This document shows, in pieces, positions 49,888-60,465 of a stretch of DNA of 64,000 nt. The stretch comes from Chitinophagaceae bacterium (lineage in GTDB: Bacteria > Bacteroidota > Bacteroidia > Chitinophagales > Chitinophagaceae), in assembly GCA_024643655.1 (NCBI GenBank), contig JAHEMM010000006.1:1-64000 (forward strand), read 5' to 3'. The position numbers were made by a program, and so were the translations under genes. The notes below the pieces were generated by a model. It made no database searches. It was not told where the DNA came from and saw nothing but the letters and a program-made list of their open reading frames with translations. Every line of letters begins with the position of its first letter. Position 1 is the stretch's first letter.

Positions 49888-50265
49888 ATGAGTAAACAAT
49901 TATATACATTAGAATTTCCGGTACGCTGTTCGCCAACTATCTTATATGAATTCCTGTCTACCCCAGCCGGGCTTGGAGAATGGTTTGCAGATAAGGTGGA
50001 CGAAAAAGAGAATATTTTTTATTTTGGATGGAGTGGTTCTTATGAAGAAGCTGATATGGTAGAAAAAGAGCAGGATAAATTTATACGCTTTCATTGGCGT
50101 ACTGCACCAAAGAATGAATATTTTGAATTTCGCATCGATAAGTCTGAAATTACTAATCAGACTATCTTGATTATTTCAGATTTTGCTGAGAAAAAGGAGA
50201 TCAAGGATCAAAGTAATCTTTGGGATTTTCAGGTGAAAGAATTAATTCATAGACTTGGTGCTTAA
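49888..50265 (+). CDS. START-like/AHSA1 domain protein
   Basis: 'FPVRCSPTILYEFLSTPAGLGEWFADKVD'. Confidence 0.85.
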   Translation: MSKQLYTLEFPVRCSPTILYEFLSTPAGLGEWFADKVDEKENIFYFGWSGSYEEADMVEKEQDKFIRFHWRTAPKNEYFEFRIDKSEITNQTILIISDFAEKKEIKDQSNLWDFQVKELIHRLGA

Positions 50266-50891
50266 TCAGCCAACAATTCAATTATTTTTTTATAATAGTT
50301 GATTAATTCCCTTTCAGTTTTTTTTAATTCCTGAATCGACATTTTATATGCCAATTTGCAAAATGATTTTTTAGTAATTACTGACTCAAAATCGCTTTTG
50401 TTCATTGTATTAATTGGAATATAGTTCGAAGGTTCAAAATGATGTTCCCATTCGTCAATATTGATGCAACAATAACACCCACTTTTGTTGAGGTTTGAAT
50501 AAGCATTGAGTAGCTTTGTTTCATTCAACTTTTTGTAGTTGCCAGCAAGATGTATAGTAATACTGAAAAAATTACCCCACCAAAACATTGTACGAATCGC
50601 AAAAACTTCAGAATGGTTAAAGACTTTTGGAAAGTCAAGCATTCGGTAGGGTAGACCTTTATAGTTTTCACCCTTTGAAATCTTAGGCGATGATTGAATC
50701 AATTCAAAAGGAAGAGAATTATTAAATTGATTCAGGATCTCATTCTGCGTAACCTGAAGCATTGCAAGAAAGTGATCTATTTTTTTAAGAATAGCATTCT
50801 TTGTTAAAATCCAGTTTCCATCTGTAATCAATTCCAACTCCTTTTCCGAAAGCCTTATTTTTGCGTCGTCCATAACCAAAAATTTTTTCAA
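50262..50891 (-). CDS. conserved-looking hypothetical protein
   Basis: 209-aa ORF; convergent 4-nt overlap with upstream gene. Confidence 0.7.
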   Translation of the reverse strand: MKKFLVMDDAKIRLSEKELELITDGNWILTKNAILKKIDHFLAMLQVTQNEILNQFNNSLPFELIQSSPKISKGENYKGLPYRMLDFPKVFNHSEVFAIRTMFWWGNFFSITIHLAGNYKKLNETKLLNAYSNLNKSGCYCCINIDEWEHHFEPSNYIPINTMNKSDFESVITKKSFCKLAYKMSIQELKKTERELINYYKKIIELLAD

Positions 50892-50913
50892 TCACTTTAT
50901 TTATTAAAGATAA

Positions 50914-52371
50914 GTGTTCAAAAAGCTAGATAAATTAATTGTAAAGGCCTTTATCGGACCCTTTGTAGCTACATTTTTTATCGTGTTGCTTGTACTTATC
51001 ATGCAATTCTTCTGGTTGTATATTGATGATTTTGTTGGCAAGGGTATTGCAACAAATGTAATCTTTGAATTTATTCTTTATCAAAGTGCTGTTCTTGTGC
51101 CCTTGGCATTACCATTATCTGTTCTCTTATCATCTTTAATGACTTTTGGGAACCTCGGCGAAAGTTTTGAATTAGTCGCTATAAAATCTGCTGGTATTTC
51201 ATTGTTGAGGTTTATGCGGCCATTGTTTATAGTAAGTTCAATTATTTCTGTACTGGCATTTTTATTTGCAAACTATGTAATTCCGGTTGCTAATTTAAAA
51301 GCAAGAACATTGCTTGGAGATATAGTATATGCTAAACCAGCTTTTGATTTAAAGGAGGGAGTATTTTATGATAAGATTCCAAATTTTTCAATAAAGATTG
51401 GGAAAAAGGAAAGTAATGATAGCGTAGTCAGAGATGTTATCATTTATGAGCAAGGCAATGTATTGCAAGACAATTTTGTGATTGCCAAAAGCGGTATCAT
51501 GAAGGTTTCTGAAAATAAACGGTTTTTAGAATTTAATTTAAAAGATGGTTGGAGGTATCAGGAACGAGGCAATGTTTATGAGAAAAAGAATACAGAGTTT
51601 ATAAGAATAAAATTTAAAGAGTTTAAAAAGCAATTTGATCTTAGTACATTAGGATTTAATAACCGAACTGCTGACAGTCTGAATAAAAACAATGAAAAAA
51701 TGTTCAGCTTGCGGCAATTGAGATTTGCAATCGATTCTTTAAATAAAGAGTATAAAGAAATAAGAGCAAGTTCAGGTAGCAATATTTTTACTCAATTTAA
51801 TTTTGCCAGGTTTCCCGATTCTTCCATTGCAAAACTTTCAGGCAAAGCGGAATTTGATTCGGTAGTTACCGATTTTAGTGGTCTATTGCCCGATTCTGCA
51901 AAGCGTAATATTCAGCTTAATATTAGGGAATTTGGTAGCTCAGGAATGATCTCGGCTAAAACAATGGAAGATAATTTGTGGGAAAAAGGAAGGAATATCA
52001 GAAAACATAAAATTGAATGGCACCGTAAAATAGTTTTGTCACTGGCTTGTCTTATATTATTTCTAATTGGCGCACCATTAGGTGCTATTATACGAAAAGG
52101 AGGTTTAGGAACACCCTTAATTTTTGCAATTCTATTTTTCATGCTCTTTTATTTTACCAGTACCACCGGTGAAAAATTTGCAAAAGAGAATACACTTACT
52201 TCATTTGGTGGTATGTGGTTGGCAACATTTGTACTTTTACCAATTGGTATATTTCTGACCTGGAAAGCAATGCGGGATTCTCAACTATTCAATAAAGAGT
52301 ACTATAAAAAAGTTTCAACCTTTTTGAAAAGAGTATTAGGTAAGAAGACTAAGCAATCTGGGTTAACCTAA
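50914..52371 (+). CDS. LptF/LptG family permease
   Basis: GTG start; 'LDKLIVKAFIGPFVATFFIVLLVLIMQFFWLYIDDFVGKG'. Confidence 0.92.
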   Translation: MFKKLDKLIVKAFIGPFVATFFIVLLVLIMQFFWLYIDDFVGKGIATNVIFEFILYQSAVLVPLALPLSVLLSSLMTFGNLGESFELVAIKSAGISLLRFMRPLFIVSSIISVLAFLFANYVIPVANLKARTLLGDIVYAKPAFDLKEGVFYDKIPNFSIKIGKKESNDSVVRDVIIYEQGNVLQDNFVIAKSGIMKVSENKRFLEFNLKDGWRYQERGNVYEKKNTEFIRIKFKEFKKQFDLSTLGFNNRTADSLNKNNEKMFSLRQLRFAIDSLNKEYKEIRASSGSNIFTQFNFARFPDSSIAKLSGKAEFDSVVTDFSGLLPDSAKRNIQLNIREFGSSGMISAKTMEDNLWEKGRNIRKHKIEWHRKIVLSLACLILFLIGAPLGAIIRKGGLGTPLIFAILFFMLFYFTSTTGEKFAKENTLTSFGGMWLATFVLLPIGIFLTWKAMRDSQLFNKEYYKKVSTFLKRVLGKKTKQSGLT

Positions 52372-52389
52372 AAATAGGAGAATATAGTC

Positions 52390-53388
52390 TTGAAAAGAGA
52401 AAGACAAAATCTGACTGTACAAAAATGGGTAGCAGTAGTATCTATACTGCTGTTGGCAATTAAATTTATTGCTTATTATACCACACATTCTGTTTCGATA
52501 CTTACAGATGCATTAGAAAGCATTGTTAATGTGGCTGCAGGTTTCATTGGCTTGTATAGTTTATTTATTGCTGCAAAGCCAAGAGATGCAGATCATCCTT
52601 ACGGGCATGGCAAAGCGGAATTCTTATCTTCTGCAATAGAAGGGACCTTGATTGGTAGCGCTGGTGCAATTATTTTATATAAAGCAATTCATAATCTGGT
52701 TTTTCCAGTTCAACTACACAAGATTGATTTTGGTATATGGCTTATAGCAGGTACTGCTATAGTAAATTTTGTTTTGGGATTATACTGTCTTAAAATTGGT
52801 AAAAGAAATAACTCCCCTGCACTTACGGCAAGTGGTAAGCATTTACAAACAGACACATGGTCTACTGTCGGTATTATAATTGGGCTATTGCTATTGTTTT
52901 ATACAAGATTAATTTGGATTGATAGTGTAGTAGCTATTTTATTTGCCTTATTTATTATGTATACCGGCTATACAATTCTCCGTGGTTCAATTGCTGGAAT
53001 AATGGATGAAGTTGATCTCAAGTTATTGGCAAGGATGGTTGAAATACTTAATGCCAACAGAATAGAAAATTGGGTTGATCTTCATAATTTAAGAGTCATA
53101 AAATATGGTACTAAATTGCATTTAGATTGTCATTTGACCGTTCCATGGTATCTGAATGTACATGAGGCACATAACGAAATTGATAAATTAGCAGCAATCA
53201 TACGAAAGGAGTTTGGCGAATCCCTTGAGTTGTTTGTCCATTCTGATGGATGCCTTCCTTTTCAATGTACAATTTGTGAAAAAGTAAATTGTCAGGAAAG
53301 AAAAAATAATTTTGAGCAAAAAGTTGAATGGACTTTAAATAATATATCACAAAATAAAAAGCATACAAAAGATGAAGACGAAAACTAA
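52390..53388 (+). CDS. cation diffusion facilitator family transporter
   Basis: TTG start; 'SILTDALESIVNVAAGFIGLYSL', 'DADHPYGHGKAEFLSS'. Confidence 0.93.
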   Translation: MKRERQNLTVQKWVAVVSILLLAIKFIAYYTTHSVSILTDALESIVNVAAGFIGLYSLFIAAKPRDADHPYGHGKAEFLSSAIEGTLIGSAGAIILYKAIHNLVFPVQLHKIDFGIWLIAGTAIVNFVLGLYCLKIGKRNNSPALTASGKHLQTDTWSTVGIIIGLLLLFYTRLIWIDSVVAILFALFIMYTGYTILRGSIAGIMDEVDLKLLARMVEILNANRIENWVDLHNLRVIKYGTKLHLDCHLTVPWYLNVHEAHNEIDKLAAIIRKEFGESLELFVHSDGCLPFQCTICEKVNCQERKNNFEQKVEWTLNNISQNKKHTKDEDEN

Positions 53389-53764
53389 ATGGAAAAGAAA
53401 ACATGAGTTTGAAAGTTTTCACGGCGAAAACAAAATAAAAATAGATGGGAATAAAGAAAATGGTTATGGCCCAAAGGCATTATTACTAGCTGGTCTTGCC
53501 GGCTGCTCTGGTGTAGATGTAGTTGATATTCTGGAAAAAATGAGGGTTGAGTTTTCTGATTTTGAAATTGAAACAGAAGCGGTGCTTACGGAGGATCATC
53601 CAAAAGTGTTCAAAGAAATTTCGATTACTTATTTATTAAAAACTGATGCGGTGAATGAAGACAAAGTGAAAAAAGCAATTGATCTTTCGTTAGAAAAATA
53701 TTGTGGGGTTTCAGCTATGTTACGAAAGAATTCACCAATTGGTTATAACTTGATAATAAAATAG
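53372..53764 (+). CDS. OsmC family protein
   Basis: 'YGPKALLLAGLAGCSGVDVVDILEKMRV', 'EKYCGVSAMLRKNSPI'. Confidence 0.9.
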   Translation: MKTKTKWKRKHEFESFHGENKIKIDGNKENGYGPKALLLAGLAGCSGVDVVDILEKMRVEFSDFEIETEAVLTEDHPKVFKEISITYLLKTDAVNEDKVKKAIDLSLEKYCGVSAMLRKNSPIGYNLIIK

Positions 53765-53822
53765 GTATTCAATATCTGCCCTTTATTTTTGATTTAATAC
53801 ACATAAAGCCTAAGAAATTTAT

Positions 53823-54995
53823 ATGGCAACACATCCTGAGTCAAAAGCAATAAGAATTCAAACCAATAAAACGGAACAAAAGGAGCATTCTACACCTCTC
53901 TTTCTTACCAGCAGTTTCACCTATAATTCTGCCGAAGATATGGCAGCAGCTTTTTCTGATGATTCGTTGGATGTAAATATTTACTCCCGTTTTTCAAATC
54001 CGACTGTTGATGAGTTTATTGAGAAGATTGCAGCATTGGAAGGGGCAGAAGATGGAATTGCTACTGCAACTGGTATGGCTGCTATCTATGCTACATTCAT
54101 GACTTTCTTAAATCAGGGCGATCATATAATTTCTGCATCTGCGGTATTTGGTTCCACCCATACTATTCTTACCAGGTATTTACCTAAATGGGGAATTGAG
54201 TCTTCGTATTTCGATATGAACAAGCCGGAAAGTATTACTCCTTTAATAAAGCCTAATACCAAAATGCTTTATGTGGAAACTCCGAGTAATCCGGGCTTGG
54301 ATATAATCGATATTGAGTTTGTTGCAAAGATTTGTAAACAACATAATATTTTATTAGTTGTTGATAATTGTTTCGCTACCCCTGCAGTGCAGCAACCCAT
54401 TAAATTCGGCGCTGACTTAGTTGTACACTCTGCTACCAAATTTATTGATGGACAAGGAAGAGTATTAGGTGGAGTAGTAGTGGGTAGAAAAGAATTGATA
54501 CAACCGCTTTATCTTTTTATCCGTAATACCGGGCCATCTATGAGTCCTTTCAATGCATGGGTATTGTCTAAAAGCCTGGAAACATTATTTATAAGAATGG
54601 ACAGACATGCTGCCAGTGCATTTGAAATTGCAAAGCAACTAGAGGGTCATTCAAAGTTGCAATCTGTTAAATATCCGTTTCTGAAAACGCATCCGCAATA
54701 TGACATTGCAAAAAAACAAATGAGCAATGGGGGCGGTATTGTTACTTTTAAATTAAAGGGTGGCATTGAAGCTGGAAGAAATTTTCTGAATAGTTTACAG
54801 ATGATTTCAATGACAAACAACTTAGGCGATAGCAGAACAATTGCATCGCATCCGGCATCCACCACACATTCTAAATTGTCGTTAGAAGAAAGGGCAGCCG
54901 TTGGTATTACAGACGGTCTGATCCGTATTTCCGTAGGCTTGGAAAATGCAGAAGATATATTGAATGATATTTTGCAGGCGTTGGGAAAAAGCTAA
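53823..54995 (+). CDS. trans-sulfuration PLP enzyme (O-succinylhomoserine sulfhydrylase-like)
   Basis: 'VVHSATKFIDGQGRVLGGVVVG', 'SNPTVDEFIEKIAALEGAEDG'. Confidence 0.9.
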   Translation: MATHPESKAIRIQTNKTEQKEHSTPLFLTSSFTYNSAEDMAAAFSDDSLDVNIYSRFSNPTVDEFIEKIAALEGAEDGIATATGMAAIYATFMTFLNQGDHIISASAVFGSTHTILTRYLPKWGIESSYFDMNKPESITPLIKPNTKMLYVETPSNPGLDIIDIEFVAKICKQHNILLVVDNCFATPAVQQPIKFGADLVVHSATKFIDGQGRVLGGVVVGRKELIQPLYLFIRNTGPSMSPFNAWVLSKSLETLFIRMDRHAASAFEIAKQLEGHSKLQSVKYPFLKTHPQYDIAKKQMSNGGGIVTFKLKGGIEAGRNFLNSLQMISMTNNLGDSRTIASHPASTTHSKLSLEERAAVGITDGLIRISVGLENAEDILNDILQALGKS

Positions 54996-54996
54996 C

Positions 54997-55722
54997 TTAC
55001 TTTTTGCCTTTCCTCTTCCTCAATTGCTGCAATGTTGCCCGCATATCTTTTGGTAGTTCAGCTTCCAATTCAATTGCTTTTCCATCAATGTCTTTAAAGC
55101 CCAGTTGAAAAGAATGTAATGCAAGTCTGCCTAGTATAGGCCGTTCTTCTAACTCATCTTTTGATAAGTTATATTTTTTCTTGAAACTGGAAATCAAAAC
55201 TGGTTTTCCATCGCCATACAATTCGTCACAAACAATTGGATGGCCATATTCTTTCATATGAATTCTTATCTGATGTGTTCTTCCAGTATGTATTTGAAAC
55301 TGCACCAAAGAATAAATGCCAAAATCTTCGAGCACTTCAAAATCAGTCAATGATTCTTTTCCATTGCGATGAATGATCATTGTTCCGTTTTTGGCTGGAT
55401 GTTCTGCAATGGATGATTGAATTGAACTTTTTTCATCGGGTAATGAACCGATTACAAGTCCTTGATAAATTTTATTTGTTTGCCTTTCTTCAAATTGTAA
55501 AGAAAGGTGCTTATGTGTTGTTAAGTTTTTTGCAAAAACGATTAAGCCGCTGGTGTCTTTATCTAAACGATGTACTGTGTAGATATCGCCATATTTTTCA
55601 ATCAATAACGATTTTAAAGAAACTTCTTTTCCCTCTCTGTCAGGAATGGATAATAAACCGGATGGTTTATTGAGTGCAACCCAGTTTTCATTTTCAGCAA
55701 TTATAAAATTCTTTAGTGTCAT
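54997..55722 (-). CDS. RluA family pseudouridine synthase
   Basis: 'VHRLDKDTSGLIVFAKN', 'IHTGRTHQIRIHM'. Confidence 0.93.
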   Translation of the reverse strand: MTLKNFIIAENENWVALNKPSGLLSIPDREGKEVSLKSLLIEKYGDIYTVHRLDKDTSGLIVFAKNLTTHKHLSLQFEERQTNKIYQGLVIGSLPDEKSSIQSSIAEHPAKNGTMIIHRNGKESLTDFEVLEDFGIYSLVQFQIHTGRTHQIRIHMKEYGHPIVCDELYGDGKPVLISSFKKKYNLSKDELEERPILGRLALHSFQLGFKDIDGKAIELEAELPKDMRATLQQLRKRKGKK

Positions 55723-55740
55723 ATTAAATAGTAGAGTATA

Positions 55741-55772
55741 AAGTCCCCCAGCGGGGGATTTAGGGGGCTTTC
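55741..55772. repeat. REP-like palindromic intergenic element, probably also terminator-like
   Basis: AAAGTCCCCCAGCGGGGGATTTAGGGGGCTTT. Confidence 0.5.
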
Positions 55773-55790
55773 TTTTCCGGGGTTTGGTGT

Positions 55791-56741
55791 TTACTTTCCT
55801 CTTTTAAAATGTTTCAGATCTCTCACTTCTTTTTCTTTAAGAAATCGCCATTTGCCTTTTTCTACATTTTTTTTGGTAAGGCCTGCAAAGATTACCCGAT
55901 CCAGATTTTTAACATCATAACCAAGCGATTCAAAAATGCGGCGAACGATTCTGTTACGGCCGCTATGTATTTCTATACCAATTTGCGTTTTATCCTTAAT
56001 ATCCGCAAAGGCTAATGCATCAACTTTTACTGGGCCATCTTCTAACACAAGCCCACTGAGTATTTTATCAAAATCATTTTTTGTTAATGCTTTATCCAGT
56101 GTTACATGGTAAACTTTCTTTATTTCATTACTGGGATGTGTTAATTTTTGAGCTAATTCACCATCGTTGGTAAACAATAATACACCTGTTGTATTTCTAT
56201 CTAATCTTCCTACAGGATAAACTCTTTCTGTTGTTGCACGACTTACAAGATCGATTACTGTTTTTCTTCCTTTTGGATCTTCAGTCGTCGTTATATAATC
56301 TTTTGGTTTATTGAGTAAGATGTAAACAAGGTTTTTGGCGAGAAATATTTTTTTGCCATTAACATTTACTTCATCCGTGCTGGCAACTTTAAACCCAGGT
56401 TCATTTATTGTTTTTCCATTGACTTTTACAACTCCTTGTTTTACCAACTCAGCCGCTTCTCTTCTGCCGCAGATGCCTGCATGAGAAATAAATTTATTCA
56501 ATGGCATTTTATCCGTTGTTTCAGGTCGTAAATGTTGAGGAGCTACTTCAGGTGCTTTTTCATGTTGTTTTCTCCCTTTATAATCTGGACGGGATGCTCT
56601 TTCCTCTGCTTTCTTTTGATCAAAGAATGCCTGCTTTTCCTTTTTATACTTTCTCTTTTCTTGTTTGAATTGCTCTTTTACAGCTGCATTACTTTTCTTA
56701 GGTACAAATTTGCCGAAGTTGTCTGTTCTTTTTTTTTGCAT
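55791..56741 (-). CDS. RluB/RsuA family pseudouridine synthase
   Basis: S4 domain 'PLNKFISHAGICGRREAAELVKQG', 'VGRLDRNTTGVLLFTNDG'. Confidence 0.93.
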   Translation of the reverse strand: MQKKRTDNFGKFVPKKSNAAVKEQFKQEKRKYKKEKQAFFDQKKAEERASRPDYKGRKQHEKAPEVAPQHLRPETTDKMPLNKFISHAGICGRREAAELVKQGVVKVNGKTINEPGFKVASTDEVNVNGKKIFLAKNLVYILLNKPKDYITTTEDPKGRKTVIDLVSRATTERVYPVGRLDRNTTGVLLFTNDGELAQKLTHPSNEIKKVYHVTLDKALTKNDFDKILSGLVLEDGPVKVDALAFADIKDKTQIGIEIHSGRNRIVRRIFESLGYDVKNLDRVIFAGLTKKNVEKGKWRFLKEKEVRDLKHFKRGK

Positions 56742-56861
56742 GTGTAGTGATTTGCTGTTTTACAACAGTAGTGAAGGGCAAAGATAGGTATTCAGATTTC
56801 AATGTAAAATGAAAAACCTCCCGGTAAAAGGAGGCTTTCAGTATATGATAGAGGGATTGAA

Positions 56862-57536
56862 TTAAATCGCAGCATTATTCTTTACAGGCTTCTTTCTATC
56901 ACCATCTCTGTTGCCGGGTTTTCTATGACGGGATTCTTTCATTTTTTTCAACTGATCTTCTGTAAGAACAGACTTCAAACTTCCCTTTTGGCTTTTTTTT
57001 AATTCCATAAACTTTTCTTTCTTCTGCTGTTCTGTAAGATTTTTATCTTCCTTGATAGCTTTTATTTTTTGTTGCATATCAGCTCTTTTTTTATCTAATT
57101 GTGCTTTTTGAGCCTCAGTTAAATTTAAAGTTGACTGCATTTTTTCACTTCTTTTTTTAGCCATTTCTTTATGTTGCTGCATCTTTTCTTTTTTCATAGC
57201 TTCCAGCTGTGCTTTTTGATCTGTTGTAAAAATGTTAGCCATTTTTGTTTTATTATCCTTGCGAATTGCTTCCATTTTAGCTCTTTGCTCACCAACAGTT
57301 ATGTTTTCATTCTTTTTCAACTCTTCCATTTGTGACCGCATATTTTGTTTTTGAGTTTTGAGCTTTGTTTTCTGATCTTCAGTAAGATTTAATTTTTGAA
57401 GATCCATCTGATTACCTTTTTTTCTGTCCATTTTATGGTGCATGCCGGGCTTACCGGTTTTTCTTTCTGGAATGTCTTGTGCATTTATGCCAATTGCCAT
57501 TGATACGATAAGGGCGGATAAGATTATTTTTTTCAT
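56862..57536 (-). CDS. exported Spy/CpxP-like or DUF4890-type protein
   Basis: Signal peptide; repeated 'LNLTE(D/A)QK..L' motifs. Confidence 0.8.
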   Translation of the reverse strand: MKKIILSALIVSMAIGINAQDIPERKTGKPGMHHKMDRKKGNQMDLQKLNLTEDQKTKLKTQKQNMRSQMEELKKNENITVGEQRAKMEAIRKDNKTKMANIFTTDQKAQLEAMKKEKMQQHKEMAKKRSEKMQSTLNLTEAQKAQLDKKRADMQQKIKAIKEDKNLTEQQKKEKFMELKKSQKGSLKSVLTEDQLKKMKESRHRKPGNRDGDRKKPVKNNAAI

Positions 57537-57681
57537 GTTTTTAATTTTTGTTTGGACGCCGACCGGTAAAAAAACCTTTCGGTATAGGTTGTTAAAAAAT
57601 TTTTACAATTCTTCAGACCATAGGTTGTTCCTAAAGTTTAAAAGAAGTAAGAAGAATTTCGTAGAAGACTAATTTTAGGTA

Positions 57682-58731
57682 CTAGCGGCTTTCTTTATTA
57701 GCTAATTGGCCACAGGCTGCATCAATATCTTTACCCCGGCTTCTTCTCAATCTGGCATTTACCCTGTGTTTGCCAAGATATTCCATAAATGCCTGCACTT
57801 TTGCTTCTTCAGGCTTTTCAAATCTGGCAAAATCAATTGGATTGTATTCAATAATATTAACCAGATCAGTTGGCACTTGCCGGTATAATTTGATGAGCTC
57901 ATCAGCATCTTCTAATGAATCATTGAAGTTTTTAAAAAGGATATATTCAAATGTTACATGTGTTCCTGTTTGTTTATAAAAATAATTCAATGCATCAACT
58001 AAAGACTTAATATTGTTGGTGTCATTAATTGGCATAATCTCATTCCGCTTTACATCAGTTGCCGCATGTAATGATAATGCTAATTTGAATTTCACTTTGT
58101 CATCACCCAATTGTCTGATTGCTTTTGCAACACCGGCAGTAGAAACTGTAATTCGTTTTGGACTCATACCCATTCCGTCTGGCGATGAAATACGTTCTAC
58201 TGCTTTTAAAACATTTTTATAATTTAGTAATGGTTCTCCCATACCCATAAAAACGATGTTGCTTAATTTTTTCCCTTTCGTTTTTTCCGATTGCTGATTA
58301 ATCATAGCAACCTGGTCATAGATCTCATCAAAATCAAGGTTTCTTTTTCTATCGATATAGCCTGTTGCACAAAACTTACAACTTAGTGAGCAACCAATCT
58401 GAGAGGATACACAAGCCGTAAATCTTGAAGTAGTTGGAATTAAGACTCCTTCAATTAAGTGACCATCATGTGTTTTGAATCTTGATTTTATTGTTCCATC
58501 GGAGGAAAACTGTGTAGCATCAGTGTTTAAAGCTGGTAGTGTAAAGTTGTCTCCCAGTTTTTGCCGTAATTCTTTTGATAAATTGGTCATATCAGCAAAA
58601 CTTGAAGCATGTTTTAGCCAAAGCCATTCATACACTTGTTTTGCCCTGAATTTTTTTTCATCTAAATCTTCAAAATACTTCTCCAGTTCTATAAGTGATA
58701 AGTGCCTGATATTAGGGGTCGTTTTTTTCAT
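57682..58731 (-). CDS. rlmN: 23S rRNA/tRNA adenine-C2 methyltransferase
   Basis: CSLSCKFCATG radical SAM motif; start trimmed to MKKTTPNIRHLSL. Confidence 0.95.
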   Translation of the reverse strand: MKKTTPNIRHLSLIELEKYFEDLDEKKFRAKQVYEWLWLKHASSFADMTNLSKELRQKLGDNFTLPALNTDATQFSSDGTIKSRFKTHDGHLIEGVLIPTTSRFTACVSSQIGCSLSCKFCATGYIDRKRNLDFDEIYDQVAMINQQSEKTKGKKLSNIVFMGMGEPLLNYKNVLKAVERISSPDGMGMSPKRITVSTAGVAKAIRQLGDDKVKFKLALSLHAATDVKRNEIMPINDTNNIKSLVDALNYFYKQTGTHVTFEYILFKNFNDSLEDADELIKLYRQVPTDLVNIIEYNPIDFARFEKPEEAKVQAFMEYLGKHRVNARLRRSRGKDIDAACGQLANKESR

Positions 58732-58796
58732 CTGAAAGCAAAGATACTTACTGCACCAGCAATAAGCAGAATTCACTGATATTTGTGATCTAAATA

Positions 58797-59996
58797 ATGA
58801 ACATGAAACCAGTATATATAATTGATGCGGTAAGAACACCAATTGGCAGATATGGTGGAGCACTTAGTTCTGTTCGACCAGATGATTTACTCGCTTATAT
58901 AATAAAGGCATTATTATTAAGGAATGAAAAAGTTGATATTAATGCAATTGAGGATGTGATTGCTGGTGCAGCAAATCAGGCTGGAGAAGATAACCGGAAT
59001 GTAGCAAGAATGGCCGCATTATTGGCAGGGCTTCCAGTTTCTATTCCCGGAAATACGGTGAATCGTTTATGTGCATCTGGATTACAGGCAATAATGGATG
59101 GCGCAAGACAAATTATGTGTAGTGATGCTGAGCTGATTGTAGCCTGTGGTGTAGAAAGCATGACAAGAGCACCTTTTGTAATTGGAAAAAGTGAAAATCC
59201 ATTTGGTCGTTCATCTGAAATGTTTGATACAACAATGGGATGGCGTTTCGTTAATAAAAATTTATCGGCATTACATTATCCTTATGGGATGGGAGAAACA
59301 GCAGAAAATGTGGCAAAGCAATGGAAAATAACACGGCAGGAGCAGGATGAATTTGCTTTTTCTTCTCAGCAAAAATATGCAGTTGCAAAGTCGGCAAATA
59401 AATGGGATGATGAAATTGCAGCAGTAGAATTAAATAATAAAGGATTAATTAGTTGGGTAACAAATGATGAACATCCAAGAGAAACATCTTTAGAAAAATT
59501 GGCAACTTTAAAACCTGCGTTTATAAAAGACGGTACCGTTACGGCTGGTAATTCTTCTGGTATAAATGATGGTGCTGCTGCTATATTATTGGCAAGTGAA
59601 GATGCTGTAAAGAAATATGCACTTACACCGCTGGCAAAAGTAGTTTCTATGGCAGTAGCAGGTGTAGATCCAGCCATTATGGGTATTGGGCCTGTTCCGG
59701 CTACCCAGAAAGCATTGGCAAGAGCTAAGTTGTCAATTGATGATATTGGTCTGGTTGAATTAAATGAAGCATTTGCATCACAATCTATTGCTTGTATTAG
59801 AGATCTGAAATTAGATGCTGAAAAAGTAAATAAAAATGGTGGTGCAATTGCATTAGGGCATCCTTTAGGCTGTAGTGGTATACGTATTGCTACAACATTA
59901 TTACATGAAATGAGGAGAGAGGATGTTAAGTATGGTTTAGCAACAATGTGTGTTGGAGTAGGCCAGGGTGCAGCAATTATTGTTGAAAAAAATTAA
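58797..59996 (+). CDS. acetyl-CoA acyltransferase (thiolase)
   Basis: 'NRLCASGLQAIMDGARQI', 'NGGAIALGHPLGCSGIRI'. Confidence 0.94.
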   Translation: MNMKPVYIIDAVRTPIGRYGGALSSVRPDDLLAYIIKALLLRNEKVDINAIEDVIAGAANQAGEDNRNVARMAALLAGLPVSIPGNTVNRLCASGLQAIMDGARQIMCSDAELIVACGVESMTRAPFVIGKSENPFGRSSEMFDTTMGWRFVNKNLSALHYPYGMGETAENVAKQWKITRQEQDEFAFSSQQKYAVAKSANKWDDEIAAVELNNKGLISWVTNDEHPRETSLEKLATLKPAFIKDGTVTAGNSSGINDGAAAILLASEDAVKKYALTPLAKVVSMAVAGVDPAIMGIGPVPATQKALARAKLSIDDIGLVELNEAFASQSIACIRDLKLDAEKVNKNGGAIALGHPLGCSGIRIATTLLHEMRREDVKYGLATMCVGVGQGAAIIVEKN

Positions 59997-60060
59997 TAAA
60001 AAAATACAAAACAGCATCTTTGTTGTAATTTCCTTTTTAATCCAACATAAAATAGAACAC

Positions 60061-60465
60061 ATGAAAAAAATTATGCTATTTGTCTTTATCAGTTTATTTG
60101 TTAGCGCATTAAATGCACAAACTGATTCTACTTTAAAACAATATACTGGTCGTTTTTTATTTCCAGAAGGTAGTATAGTGGCCGATGTAACTGTTGTAAT
60201 GGAAGCAGAAGGATTGTCAATGATATCTTCCGCAGGAACCTCTCTTTTAACAAAATTGGGAAAAGATTCTTTTACTATTGTTGAATTTAGCGGCTTGGCA
60301 GTTTTTAAAAGATCTGAAGCCAAAGTTATTAATGGAATTTTTATTGATGCAGCAGGTTATGTAATGGATGGTGTAAAAGAAGTGCCGGCAAATGGAATTT
60401 CTTTTTTGCCTTTTATTAAACCAGAGTTTGCTTTTATTGAAAATGAAAGAATAATAAAATTCTAA
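60061..60465 (+). CDS. hypothetical exported protein
   Basis: ATG 60061, signal peptide MKKIMLFVFISLFVSALNAQ. Confidence 0.65.
   Translation: MKKIMLFVFISLFVSALNAQTDSTLKQYTGRFLFPEGSIVADVTVVMEAEGLSMISSAGTSLLTKLGKDSFTIVEFSGLAVFKRSEAKVINGIFIDAAGYVMDGVKEVPANGISFLPFIKPEFAFIENERIIKF

Noticed and set aside
57706-58735. Several plus-strand ORFs opposite rlmN
   Set aside because: Shadow ORFs; rlmN coding is unambiguous.
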